Positions 45,451-54,541 of a DNA stretch of 64,000 nucleotides are shown piece after piece. The stretch is taken from assembly GCF_004522155.1 (NCBI RefSeq), contig NZ_SDEA01000003.1, forward strand, positions 135,413 to 199,412. The letters are read 5' to 3'. Origin of the DNA: Paracoccus luteus. GTDB taxonomy: Bacteria; Pseudomonadota; Alphaproteobacteria; Rhodobacterales; Rhodobacteraceae. A program made the position numbers and the translations under genes. The number at the start of each line of letters is the position of its first letter. Position 1 is the stretch's first letter. The notes below the pieces were generated by a model. It saw only the letters and a program-made list of their open reading frames with translations, did not search any database and was not told the DNA's origin.

Positions 45451-46852
45451 ATTCCAGCGCGGCCCTCAGCCGCAGTTCCGCGATGCGCATGACCTGCGCC
45501 TCGGCCTCGGCGCGTTCCGTGGCGCTGTCATTGTCCACCCGCGCGGCCATCGCGCGCATGATCCCCGCCTTGTCGTGGTCGCGCACCGCGATGATGAAGG
45601 GGAACCCGTGCTTGTCCGTATAGGCATCGTTCAGGCGCGTGAACGCGGCCCGTTCGGCGTCGGTCAGCGCGTCCAGCCCGGCGCTGGCCTGCTCGGCGGT
45701 GGACTCGGCGGTCAGGCGTTTCGCGGCCGCCAGCTTGCCGGCCAGATCGGGGTGGGCCCGCAGCACGGCCAGCCGTTCGTCCGCGGACGCGGCGCGGAAC
45801 ACCCGCGCCATTGCGCCCGCAAGCCCGCCGGCGCTGTCGTGGGCCGCGCCCATATCGCCGTCCCAGACCCGTTCGGCCACCCACGCGGAATGTTCATAGA
45901 TGCCGCCGAAGCGGTTCACGAACGCCGCGCGGTCCATCCCCGACGGCCGTTCGCCCGCGCGGAACGGATGCGTCGCCGCCCAGTGGCGGGCGATGTCCAG
46001 CCGGGTGGCGAACCACACGCCGTCGTGCGCGCGGGCGTGGTCCAGAAACCGCCGCAGCCCCTCGGCCCGGCCGGGACGGCCCGCCAGCCGGTTGTGCAGC
46101 CCGATGGACAGCATCCGCGGCCGCCCCTCGGCCCCTTCGCGATACAGGCAGTCGAAGCTGTCGCGCAGATACAGGAAGAACTCCTCGCCGTTCGAGAAAC
46201 CGCCGTTGGCGAACCGCATGTCGTTGGCGTCCAGCGTATAGGGCACCATCAGCTGCGGGCGGCCATCGTGGACGTGCCAGAACGGCAGTTCGTCGGCATA
46301 GCTGTCGGCGAGATATTCGAACCCGCCCTCCTCGCAGCCCAGCGCCACCGTGTTCATCGACGCGCGGCCCTGATAGAACCCCAGCGGGCGCGCGCCGGTG
46401 ACATGGGTGTGCAGCGCGACCGCCTGCCGGATATGCTCGGCCTCGATCTCGCGCGGGACGTCCCGATAGTCGATCCACTTCAGCCCGTGGGTCGCCATCT
46501 CCCACCCCGCGTCGATCATCGCGCGGGTCTGTTCGGGGTTGCGGGCCAGCGCCGTGGCCACGCCATAGCAGGTGACCGGCAGCCCCTCCAGCATCCGGTA
46601 AAGCCGCCAGAACCCGGCCCGCGCGCCATAGTCGTAGATGGTTTCCATGTTCCAGTGGCGCTGCCCCGGCCAGGGCTGGGCGCCGACGATCTCCGACAGG
46701 AACGCCTCGGACGCGGCGTCGCCGTGTTCGACGCTGTTCTCGCCGCCCTCTTCATAGTTCACGACGATCTGGACGGCGATGCGCGCCCCGCCCGGCCATT
46801 GCGGATCGGGCGCGTCCGCCCCGTGGCCTCGCATGTCGCGGCTGTATCGCAT
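45449..46852 (-). CDS. puuE-uraD: Allantoinase PuuE fused to OHCU decarboxylase UraD
   Basis: This 467-residue fusion has an N-terminal metal-independent allantoinase of the polysaccharide-deacetylase fold (residues about 1-300; IAVQIVVNYEEGGENSVEHG, ATHGLKWIDYRDV, FYQGRASMNTVALG). The C-terminal OHCU decarboxylase domain (about 305-467) has RFGGIYEHSAWVAERVW, LRAHPDLAGKLA and GFPFIIAVR. It would make allantoin from OHCU and open it to allantoate, two consecutive steps of urate breakdown. ATG 46852 gives the family start MRYSRDMRGHG. Confidence 0.94.
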   Translation of the reverse strand: MRYSRDMRGHGADAPDPQWPGGARIAVQIVVNYEEGGENSVEHGDAASEAFLSEIVGAQPWPGQRHWNMETIYDYGARAGFWRLYRMLEGLPVTCYGVATALARNPEQTRAMIDAGWEMATHGLKWIDYRDVPREIEAEHIRQAVALHTHVTGARPLGFYQGRASMNTVALGCEEGGFEYLADSYADELPFWHVHDGRPQLMVPYTLDANDMRFANGGFSNGEEFFLYLRDSFDCLYREGAEGRPRMLSIGLHNRLAGRPGRAEGLRRFLDHARAHDGVWFATRLDIARHWAATHPFRAGERPSGMDRAAFVNRFGGIYEHSAWVAERVWDGDMGAAHDSAGGLAGAMARVFRAASADERLAVLRAHPDLAGKLAAAKRLTAESTAEQASAGLDALTDAERAAFTRLNDAYTDKHGFPFIIAVRDHDKAGIMRAMAARVDNDSATERAEAEAQVMRIAELRLRAALE

Positions 46853-46958
46853 CGGTGATCCCTCGTCGTCCTGCGCGCGCAAGGTCACGCGGGCGGCGGC
46901 GCTTGTCCAGCCGGGGCGTCGCGGCTTTCCGGCTGGCGGCAATGTCGGCCGGGCGCGC

Positions 46959-48167
46959 TCAGCGCGCGGGCACCATCTGCATGGGGCGCGGCAGGAACAC
47001 CGTCAGCAGCCCCAGCACCGGCAGGACCGAGCAGATCAGGAACACGAAGCGGATGCCGTGGACGTCCGCGACCTGCCCCAGCACCGCCGCCGCGATGCCG
47101 CCCATGCCGAAGGCAAAGCCGAAGAACAGCCCCGCGATCAGCCCGGTGCGGCCGGGCACCAGTTCCTGCGCAAAGACCACGATGGCGGGCGCGGCCGACG
47201 CCATGATCGCGCCCACAAGCACCGTCAGAACCCCGGTCGCCGCCAGCCCCACATGCGGCATCAGCAGCGAGAACGGCAGCACGCCGAGGATCGAGAACCA
47301 GATCACCCGGCGCGTGCCGACCCGGTCGCCCAGTATCCCGCCCAGCATCACCCCCGCGGCGGACCCGAACAGCAGCAGGAACAGCATCACCTGCGAGACC
47401 TGCGTGCTGACCCCGAACTTGTCGATAAGGAAGAACGTGTAATAGCTGGACAGGCTGGCCATGTAGAAGGCCTTGGTCATCGACAGCACCGCCAGCACCC
47501 CGATCGCCATCACGATGCGGCTGCGCGCCAGCGCCGGCCCGGGGTGGCCGCGCAGCGCGCCCGCGCGGCGCCGCCCCTCGGCCCAGCGGCCGACCCGCCA
47601 CAGCACGCCCGCGCCGGCCAGAGCGATCAGCCCGACCCAGCCCAGGACGCCCCGTCCCAGCGGCACGACCAGGAACGCCGCCAGCAGCGGGCCCAGCGCC
47701 TGCCCGCCGTTGCCGCCCAGCTGGAACAGCGACTGCGCGGTGCCGAAACGGCCCCCCGACGCCGCCCGCGCCACGCGCGAGCTTTCCGGGTGGAAGATGG
47801 CCGAGCCCAAGCCGATCAGCATCGCCCCCGCCAGCAGCCAGCCGTATTCGGGCGCGAAGGCCAGCGTCAGCACGCCCACGAAGCTGGCCAACATCCCCAG
47901 CGCCAGCGACTTGGGCATCGGATGGCGGTCGGTGACCAGCCCCACCGCCGGCTGCAGCAGCGAGGCCGTGACCTGGAAGGCGAAGGTCATCATCCCGATC
48001 TGCGCATAGCTCAGCGCGAACTCGGCTTTCAGCAGCGGATAGATCGCCGACAGCAGCGATTGCAGGATGTCGTTGACCATGTGGCACAGGCTGAGCGCGC
48101 CCAGCACGATCCAGTGCGGCCCCGCTGCCGCGCGGGGCGCATGGTCCGTCGTCACTGCCGTCATCAT
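46959..48167 (-). CDS. MFS transporter, fosmidomycin-resistance (Fsr) type
   Basis: The 402-residue major facilitator protein has about 12 hydrophobic segments. Landmarks are SLCHMVNDILQSLLSAIYPL and the loop GLVTDRHPMPKS after helix 2, typical of the Fsr-like group. It exports or imports an unknown small molecule. The start is at the double ATG at 48164-48167. It is divergent from a GntR regulator with a 155-bp shared promoter region. Confidence 0.92.
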   Translation of the reverse strand: MMTAVTTDHAPRAAAGPHWIVLGALSLCHMVNDILQSLLSAIYPLLKAEFALSYAQIGMMTFAFQVTASLLQPAVGLVTDRHPMPKSLALGMLASFVGVLTLAFAPEYGWLLAGAMLIGLGSAIFHPESSRVARAASGGRFGTAQSLFQLGGNGGQALGPLLAAFLVVPLGRGVLGWVGLIALAGAGVLWRVGRWAEGRRRAGALRGHPGPALARSRIVMAIGVLAVLSMTKAFYMASLSSYYTFFLIDKFGVSTQVSQVMLFLLLFGSAAGVMLGGILGDRVGTRRVIWFSILGVLPFSLLMPHVGLAATGVLTVLVGAIMASAAPAIVVFAQELVPGRTGLIAGLFFGFAFGMGGIAAAVLGQVADVHGIRFVFLICSVLPVLGLLTVFLPRPMQMVPAR

Positions 48168-48322
48168 CCGCCCCCTGCGCCCGCACCAGTGCCGGGGGCA
48201 GATCAATCCTCGGCGGGGGCAGAGTCAACCTTTCCCGCACCCCCGGCGCGGGGCTGGCCATTTCGACAAGTTCACCCGCCGGGCGGGCCGTGGATATAGT
48301 TCCCCGAAAAGAATGGAACGCG

Positions 48323-49102
48323 ATGGACACGACGACAAAGCGACCGGACAGGGCCGCAGCGCCCCGCGACAGCGGCCCCCATGCGGCGGGCGCGCGGGCG
48401 GTCCGGCGCGCGCTGACCTGGCAATCGGTCCAGCGCGAGATCCTGGCGCGGATCAAGCGGCGGGTCTATCCCCCCGGCGACCTGATCCCCACCGAAGAAC
48501 AGCTGGCCGCCGAGATGGGCTGCGCCCGCGCCACGGTGAACCGGGCGCTGACCGATCTGGCCGACCGGGGCGTGGTCGAACGCCGCCGCCGCGTCGGCAC
48601 CCGCGTGGCGCTGGCGATGGAACACGGGTCGGACCTGTCGCGCCCGGTGCTGCGCACCCTGATCGAGGGCGAGGGCCGCCGCTTTGGCTATCGCTTTCTG
48701 GGCGGGCGCGCGGGTTCTGCGACCCACGCCATGCTGGTGCGGCTGATGGCCCGCGAACCCGCCCGGGTGCGCGAGACTCAGGCGATGTTCCTGGCCGACG
48801 ATCACGCATTCTGCCACGAACGGCGGTTCACCAACATGGCGCTGGTGCCGCAGATGACCGACGCGGTGCTGGCGACGACCTGCGCCAGCGACTGGCTGTG
48901 GATGCGGTCGCGCCTGACCCACGCGGAAATCCGCGTCTCGGCGTCCACCGCGGGGCAGGAACAGGCCGCCGAGGCGCTGGAATGCGCGCAAGAGGCGCCG
49001 GTGATCGTCTATGACACCTGCTCGTGGATCGACGCGCAGCCGCTGACCAGCGTGCGTTACGTCTTCCACCCCGAGGTCGTGGTCCGCAACCCGCTGTTCT
49101 GA
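48323..49102 (+). CDS. GntR family regulator, HutC/UTRA type
   Basis: The 259-residue regulator has an N-terminal winged helix (YPPGDLIPTEEQLAAEMGCA, RATVNRALTDLADRGVVERR) and a C-terminal UTRA ligand domain (FCHERRFTNMALVPQ, TSVRYVFHPEVVVRNP). It is likely to control the divergent MFS gene, and possibly the ureide genes behind it. ATG 48323 is used; a GTG at 48290 would add 11 residues. Confidence 0.92.
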   Translation: MDTTTKRPDRAAAPRDSGPHAAGARAVRRALTWQSVQREILARIKRRVYPPGDLIPTEEQLAAEMGCARATVNRALTDLADRGVVERRRRVGTRVALAMEHGSDLSRPVLRTLIEGEGRRFGYRFLGGRAGSATHAMLVRLMAREPARVRETQAMFLADDHAFCHERRFTNMALVPQMTDAVLATTCASDWLWMRSRLTHAEIRVSASTAGQEQAAEALECAQEAPVIVYDTCSWIDAQPLTSVRYVFHPEVVVRNPLF

Positions 49103-49120
49103 CGCCGGCGGCCGCGCCGG

Positions 49121-49915
49121 TCAGCCACGGCGCAGCGCGGCGAAACCGGGGCGGCGCTTTTCCAGGAACCCGGCAATGCCCTCGGCCGCCTCGGGGGCGG
49201 CAAGGGCGCGGGCCATCGCGGGCACCTCGGCGTCAAGCTGGCGGTCCATCAGCGCGCGCCGGGCGCCGACGACCAGCGCCTTGATCGCGGCCTGCGCCTC
49301 GGCCGGACCCTGGGCCAGCTGGGCTGCCACCATCTCGGCCGCGGGGCGGGCCTGTCCGGGCGGCGTCACGGCGTTGATCGCGCCCAGCGCGTGCAGGCGG
49401 GTCGCCGCGACCGGCTGGCCGCCAAGGCACAGCTCGGCCACCAGCGCCGGGGGCAGCGCGGCGGTCAGGCTGCCGGTCAGCCCGCCGTCGGGGATCAGCC
49501 CGGCGTTCACATAGGCGGCGGTGAACCGGGCGTCATCGGCCGCGATGATCAGGTCGCAGGCCATCGCCAGCGAGAACCCGGCCCCCGCAGCCCCGCCCTC
49601 GACCGCGGCGATGACCGGGCGGGGACAGTCCATGATCGACCGGACCAGCGATTGCAGGTCGCCGATTTCGGCGCGGCGCGCGTCTTCCGTCATCTGCTGG
49701 GCGCGGATCAGCATCGTCAGGTCGCCACCGGCGCAAAAGAACCCCTCGGCCCCGGTCAGCACCACCGCGCCCACGCGCGGCTGGTCGGCCGCCTGCGCCA
49801 GCGCCTGCCGCAGCCCGGCATAGAACCCGGGCGTCAGCGCGTTGCGCCGCGCGGGGTTGCGGTTGACGACGACAAGGTGGGTGCCTTGGTCGATGATCTC
49901 GCAGGTGTCGGTCAT
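49121..49915 (-). CDS. Enoyl-CoA hydratase/isomerase family protein (PaaG-like)
   Basis: This 264-residue crotonase-fold protein has the oxyanion loops FFCAGGDLTML and EGGAAGAGFSLAMACDL. At the second catalytic position it reads GLIPDGGLT with an aspartate rather than the hydratase glutamate, as in PaaG-type oxepin-CoA isomerases. It may thus isomerise or hydrolyse rather than hydrate. ATG 49915 gives MTDTCEIIDQGTHLVVVNRN. No other CoA-pathway gene is adjacent. Confidence 0.88.
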   Translation of the reverse strand: MTDTCEIIDQGTHLVVVNRNPARRNALTPGFYAGLRQALAQAADQPRVGAVVLTGAEGFFCAGGDLTMLIRAQQMTEDARRAEIGDLQSLVRSIMDCPRPVIAAVEGGAAGAGFSLAMACDLIIAADDARFTAAYVNAGLIPDGGLTGSLTAALPPALVAELCLGGQPVAATRLHALGAINAVTPPGQARPAAEMVAAQLAQGPAEAQAAIKALVVGARRALMDRQLDAEVPAMARALAAPEAAEGIAGFLEKRRPGFAALRRG

Positions 49916-50085
49916 GGGGCGTCCTTGGCGTTCCGGTGCCGGCAGTCTCGCGGCTGGCCCGCCCGCGCGCAAGCCGCACCCCGCGTCACGCAGACGCCAC
50001 GGGTCAACCATTCTTGACCCTTGCGGTCTTGGCGCGACCGGCCGCAACCGGCATGGTTGTGCCCGGATATGGATCGGAGACCTTG

Positions 50086-51564
50086 ATGCCCCGCGCGACC
50101 CTGACGCTGCCCGCAGCCCCCCTGACCCTTGCCGTGGCGCTGGCGCTGGCCCCTGCCGCCGCCGGGGCGCAATCGGCGCGCGTGCCGATGACCGCCGCCG
50201 ACATCGAGACGGCGGTGTTTTCCGGCACCGGCGACCTGCCGTCCGGGCAGTCGGCGCTGACCGCGCGGGTGCAGGTGCTGCTGGACCGGGCGGGCGTGTC
50301 GCCGGGCGTGGTGGACGGGTTCCGCGGCGGCATGTCCGACAGCGCGCTGCGCGCGTTCGAACGCAAAAGCGGCCTGCCGGTGGACGGCCGCCTGGACCCG
50401 GCGGTCTGGGCGCTGCTGCAACCTTTGGGCGAGATGCCGGTCACCGCCGACTATACCATCGCCGAGGAGGACGCGCAGGGTCTGGTGGACAGCATTCCCG
50501 CCGACTATGCCGAAAAGGCGGCGATGACGTCGATGGGCTATACCTCGGTCACCGAAAAGCTGGCCGAAAAGTTCCACATGGACGAAAAGTTCCTGGCCCA
50601 GCTGAACCCCGGCGTGGCGTTCCAGCCGGGCGCCACGATCAAGGTCGTGGTCCCGGCCAAGCCGATCAGGACCAAGGTCACGCGCATCATCGTGGACAAG
50701 GAATCGGGCCGCGTCGCCGCCTATGACGCGGGCGGCCGGCTGGTCGTCGATTACCCGGCGACCGTCGGGTCGGCGGCCACGCCCTCGCCCCACGGCACCC
50801 ACACGGTGACGGCGGTCGCCAAGAACCCGGACTATACCTATAATCCGAACCTCAATTTTAAGCAGGGCGACAACGACAAGGTGCTGCGCGTGCCGCCGGG
50901 GCCGAACGGGCCGGTCGGCAACATGTGGATCGACCTCAGCCAGCCGACCTATGGCATCCACGGCACGCCTACGCCGTCGCGGCTGTTCGTGAACCAGTCG
51001 AACGGCTGCGTGCGGCTGACGAACTGGGACGCGACCGAACTGGGCGGCATGGTCATCCCGAACCAGACGGTGGTCGAGTTCCTGGCCCCCGGCCTGCGGA
51101 TCGCCGACGTGACGCCGGCGGTGCAGCCCGCCATGCCCGCGACGGGCGCGGACGGGGTTGCGGTGGACGGGGCGGCGCTGGCGCTGGCCGCCGGCAAGCC
51201 CGCGCCGCGCCCGCTGCGGCTGGGGGGTGTCGGGGCCGATGCGACCGTGGTGCCGGTGACGGCCGCGGCCCCGGCGGACGCCCTGTCCGCGGCGGGCGTT
51301 GCCGCCGACGCGGGCGCGCCGATGTCCGGCGCGGCCGGGGGGGCGGACGCCACGCTGCCCGCCGTGGCCGACGCGCTGAACCAGGCGCTGACCACCGCGA
51401 CCGGCGGCGCGCTGCAGCCGCAATCGGGCGCGCCTGTGGCCCCGGTGCCGCCCGTGACGCCCGTGACGCCCGTGACGCCCGTGACGCCCGTCACACCCGC
51501 CGCGCCGGTGGCCACGCAAGCCCTGCCGCCGGCCGACGCCGCGGCCTCGGGGCCGGGCCTGTGA
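50086..51564 (+). CDS. L,D-transpeptidase with peptidoglycan-binding domain
   Basis: This 492-residue exported protein has a signal peptide (LAVALALAPAAAGAQ), a peptidoglycan-binding domain near 50-105, and a YkuD catalytic domain with YGIHGTPTPSRLF and the nucleophile cysteine in SNGCVRL. The Ala/Pro-rich C-terminal tail ends in VTPVTPVTPVTP repeats. It should cross-link peptidoglycan or attach proteins to it. ATG 50086 has GGAGA upstream. It overlaps the next gene as GTGA. Confidence 0.92.
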   Translation: MPRATLTLPAAPLTLAVALALAPAAAGAQSARVPMTAADIETAVFSGTGDLPSGQSALTARVQVLLDRAGVSPGVVDGFRGGMSDSALRAFERKSGLPVDGRLDPAVWALLQPLGEMPVTADYTIAEEDAQGLVDSIPADYAEKAAMTSMGYTSVTEKLAEKFHMDEKFLAQLNPGVAFQPGATIKVVVPAKPIRTKVTRIIVDKESGRVAAYDAGGRLVVDYPATVGSAATPSPHGTHTVTAVAKNPDYTYNPNLNFKQGDNDKVLRVPPGPNGPVGNMWIDLSQPTYGIHGTPTPSRLFVNQSNGCVRLTNWDATELGGMVIPNQTVVEFLAPGLRIADVTPAVQPAMPATGADGVAVDGAALALAAGKPAPRPLRLGGVGADATVVPVTAAAPADALSAAGVAADAGAPMSGAAGGADATLPAVADALNQALTTATGGALQPQSGAPVAPVPPVTPVTPVTPVTPVTPAAPVATQALPPADAAASGPGL

Positions 51565-52616
51565 TCCGGGCGGCCGCCGCCGCTGCCGCCCTGGCGCTGG
51601 CAGCATGGCCGGCGGCCGCCCAACCCACGCGCGCCCCGGCCGCCGCCGACACGGCCGAGGCCCCTGCCCCGCGCCCGTCCGCCCTGTCCGGCCCGGCGCC
51701 CCCGCCCGGCGCCGAGCCGCCGCCACCCCGGCCGCAGGGCCTCAGCCAGGGACGGCTGATCCCGCCCGAGGCGATGCCCGGTCCCGACGCCCCGGTCCCG
51801 CCAAGCCAGGGCGCGCTGATCCCGCCGTCGGCCTCGGGGCGTGGCGGGGCTGCGCCGGGCACGGACACGCCCGCGCCGGTCAGTCAAGGCGCGCTGATCG
51901 CGGCACCCGGCGCGGCGACATCCGGTTCCGACGCGCCCGCCCCGGTCAGCCAGGGCGCGTTGATCCCGCCGCCCGACGCACCCGAGGCCCAGCCCGCGAC
52001 GCCGCCCGCCGGACCGCTGCCGCCGCCGGTGCCGCAGACGCTGCGCGAGGACGACTTCACCCATTCCGCCTGCCGGCTGGAGCTGTTCATCATGGGCGCG
52101 CGCGTGTCCGAGGCGCCGCCCGTCACCGACCCCGGCCAGCGCGATTGCGGCATCGCGCGGCCGGTGCGCGTGGACGCGATCCTGCCCGGCATCCCCATCG
52201 ACGGCGGCGCGGTCATGCGCTGCGACACGGCGCGCGCGCTGGCGCGGTGGATGGACCAGATCGTGCTGCCCGCCGCCGCGCATCTGCCGGGCGCGCCACG
52301 GATCGTGGGGCTGGTGCCGGGTTCGACCTATCAGTGCCGGCCGGTGGTGGGCGGCGGCGGCGCGGCGCGGCTGTCGGAACACGCCACCGGCAATGCGGTG
52401 GACATCGCGGGGTTCCGGCTGGACGACGGGACGACCCTGCCGGTCGCCCCGCGCCAAGGCCGGGGCGACATGGCCGAGGCGTTCCAGAACGCGGTGCAGG
52501 GGTCGGCCTGCCTGTTCTTTGCGACCGTGCTGGGGCCGGGCAGCAACGACGCCCACGACGACCACCTGCATCTGGACATCAAGGCGCGCCGGGGCGGATT
52601 CCGGCTGTGCCAATAG
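51561..52616 (+). CDS. Extensin-like family protein (probable peptidoglycan-active)
   Basis: This 351-residue exported protein starts at GTG 51561. A signal sequence (AAAAAALALAAWPAAAQ) and a Pro-rich region follow, with four SQGxLIxP-type repeats spaced about 20-30 residues. The C-terminal domain contains RLSEHATGNAVDIAGFRL and DAHDDHLHLDIKARRGGF, the His/Asp metal motifs of the extensin-like/M15-type fold. It is probably a periplasmic peptidase or amidase; coupling to the transpeptidase gene suggests joint action on the wall. Confidence 0.88.
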   Translation: MIRAAAAAAALALAAWPAAAQPTRAPAAADTAEAPAPRPSALSGPAPPPGAEPPPPRPQGLSQGRLIPPEAMPGPDAPVPPSQGALIPPSASGRGGAAPGTDTPAPVSQGALIAAPGAATSGSDAPAPVSQGALIPPPDAPEAQPATPPAGPLPPPVPQTLREDDFTHSACRLELFIMGARVSEAPPVTDPGQRDCGIARPVRVDAILPGIPIDGGAVMRCDTARALARWMDQIVLPAAAHLPGAPRIVGLVPGSTYQCRPVVGGGGAARLSEHATGNAVDIAGFRLDDGTTLPVAPRQGRGDMAEAFQNAVQGSACLFFATVLGPGSNDAHDDHLHLDIKARRGGFRLCQ

Positions 52617-52655
52617 CCGCGCCCCCGGTTCGGTCAGCGTCGGCCCCGCGTCCGG

Positions 52656-53387
52656 TCAGCGGCGGCGGTGTTCCAGTTCCAGATACACCGGGTCGAACCG
52701 CGCCAGCCCGCACAGCCCGGCCCAGTCCAGGATGCGGATGTCGGTGCCCGCCCAGGCCACCAGCCCGCGGTCGCGCAGGTCGCGCACCGCCCGGTTGATG
52801 TGGATCGAGGAATACCCCAGCACGTCCGCCAGTTCCCGCTGCAGCAGGGGCAGCGTCAGCCGCAGGTCGCGGGCCGCGCCGACGGTGGACAGCCGCGTAT
52901 AGACCTCGCACAGCAGATGGGCCAGATGCGCGGTCGAACGCAGCGCGTTCGACGCCACCAGCCAGCGCCGGTGGATCGCGCCGTCGATGACGGTGGACAT
53001 CCACAGCAGGCGGGTCAGGTGGGGATGGTTCTCGGTGATCCTGGTCAGATGGGCGTGGTCGATGAACTCGACCTCGGACGGGCCGACCGAGACGACGGAA
53101 TGATCCAGCCCCGACAGCACGAAACCATGCAGATCGACAAAATCGCCCGGCACATGCAGCGCCGTCACGACGCGCTGCTGCGTTCGGGCGGGCAGCGTGT
53201 GGGCGCGCGCGGCCATCCCCCTCAGCAGCAGGCAGCTGCGGGTGTGGTCGCGGCCGGCGGCGACGATGGTCTGGCCGGATTCGAACAGCGCGGTGGTCGT
53301 GGGGATCTGGCGCAGGCGGACCAGATCCTCATCCGTCAGCGTGTCGCGGCGCTGAAGATAACGGATGAAGTATTCGGTCAGCGCCAT
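52656..53387 (-). CDS. Crp/Fnr family transcriptional regulator
   Basis: The 243-residue regulator has an N-terminal cyclic-nucleotide-type beta barrel and a C-terminal winged helix (LQRELADVLGYSSIHINRAV). There is no N-terminal cysteine cluster, so it is not an Fnr iron-sulfur sensor. The start ATG 53387 gives MALTEYFIRYLQRRD, a common start in this family. It lies alone between the wall genes and the stress genes, so its target is not evident. Confidence 0.92.
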   Translation of the reverse strand: MALTEYFIRYLQRRDTLTDEDLVRLRQIPTTTALFESGQTIVAAGRDHTRSCLLLRGMAARAHTLPARTQQRVVTALHVPGDFVDLHGFVLSGLDHSVVSVGPSEVEFIDHAHLTRITENHPHLTRLLWMSTVIDGAIHRRWLVASNALRSTAHLAHLLCEVYTRLSTVGAARDLRLTLPLLQRELADVLGYSSIHINRAVRDLRDRGLVAWAGTDIRILDWAGLCGLARFDPVYLELEHRRR

Positions 53388-53552
53388 TTGTCTGATATCC
53401 TCGGGCCGCGTCCCAAGGATGTTCCAAACAGTTGACGCGCGGGCAAGCCCGGGCATCTTGATATTTGTTGGTCGCGCCCCGCGCGGGACGGCAGGCGGGG
53501 CGACCTTTCGGCCGCCCCGGTTGTCGATGCCGCCCGCCCGCGGCGGGTCGGG

Positions 53553-54491
53553 TCAGCGGCGGGTCAGGTCGTCGTCGCGCCCGGTCAGGGTGCCGCGGTC
53601 GTCCTCGATCTCGACCTCGGTCTTGCGGACGCTGTCGCGGACCGTCTCGACGCGGGTTTCCACGTCCTTGTTCAGCGCGATCTCTTCGACGACGCGGGCC
53701 TCTTTGTGGACGACGGGCGTTTCGCTGTATTCGCGCGCCTCAAGCGTGCGGTCGGCAAAGGCCGCGTCGCCGGCGGGCCGGTCCACGGGGCGGCGTTCGA
53801 CGTTCACCCGTTCGGTGCGCAGTTCGACGTCCTGTTCGACCGGGGTTTCCGTGACATAGGACCGGACGCGGACGCGCCCGCCCTCGGTCTCGCGCTTGGC
53901 GATCATCACGCGTTCCTCGACGACGTCGATCACGCCGTCGGCGTTGGTGTCGCCCTCAAGGCGGGTGCGATCGTCGGCCATGCTGCCCGCGACACGGCTG
54001 CCGGCGCCAAGGCTGTCCGCGCTGAGGCTGCCGGCGCCCACGCCGCCCGCGGCCAGGCTGCCGCTGTCCAGGGCGTCGCGGTCATAGCCGGTCCAGCCTT
54101 CGGCGCGCCATTCCTGCTCGCGCGCATCCATGTCGACCGCGCCCTCGTCGTCCAGGATGTCCAGCGCGGTGTCGTATTGCGCGGCGGGGATGTTGCGGAC
54201 CGTCACCAGATACCCGCCGCGGCCAAGCCCTTCGGCATAGCTATAGCGGTCCTCGTCGGGAAAGAAGAAATCCCCGATGGATTCGAAGAATCCCCGGTTG
54301 TCGTCGCGGCGGGCGTCGCCGGTCCGCTCGACCGCGCCATAGCCCGCGTTGTCGCCCCCGGTCAGCACGACGTCGGCGATGCCCGCGGCGGCCAGCGCGG
54401 CGACGGCGCGGTCGGCCTCGGCGCGGTTGTCGAACATGGCCGACAGGCTGCGCGACGCGCCCGAGGTGGAAAAGGTGTCATAGTCGGTCAT
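53553..54491 (-). CDS. Stress-type protein with DUF2382 (YsnF/AvaK) domain and EF-hand-like loop
   Basis: The 312-residue soluble protein has an N-terminal region like general stress protein YflT (MFDNRAEADRAVAALAAAGI). A Gly/Ser/Ala linker follows (GSLAAGGVGAGSLSADSLGA), then a perfect EF-hand-type loop DTNADGVIDVVEE. The C-terminal DUF2382 domain contains RVRVRSYVTETPVEQDVEL and VNVERRPVDRP. The function is unknown; homologues are induced by stress. Next to it is a second DUF2382 gene. Confidence 0.85.
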   Translation of the reverse strand: MTDYDTFSTSGASRSLSAMFDNRAEADRAVAALAAAGIADVVLTGGDNAGYGAVERTGDARRDDNRGFFESIGDFFFPDEDRYSYAEGLGRGGYLVTVRNIPAAQYDTALDILDDEGAVDMDAREQEWRAEGWTGYDRDALDSGSLAAGGVGAGSLSADSLGAGSRVAGSMADDRTRLEGDTNADGVIDVVEERVMIAKRETEGGRVRVRSYVTETPVEQDVELRTERVNVERRPVDRPAGDAAFADRTLEAREYSETPVVHKEARVVEEIALNKDVETRVETVRDSVRKTEVEIEDDRGTLTGRDDDLTRR

Positions 54492-54541
54492 TGCGGTCTT
54501 CCTCTGGTGAAACTGCAGGTGGGCAGGGCCGGACGGCCCTG

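Noticed and set aside
53440-53480. A TTGATATTTGTTG stretch as a possible Fnr box
   Set aside because: Only one half-site matches TTGAT; the opposite ATCAA half is missing.
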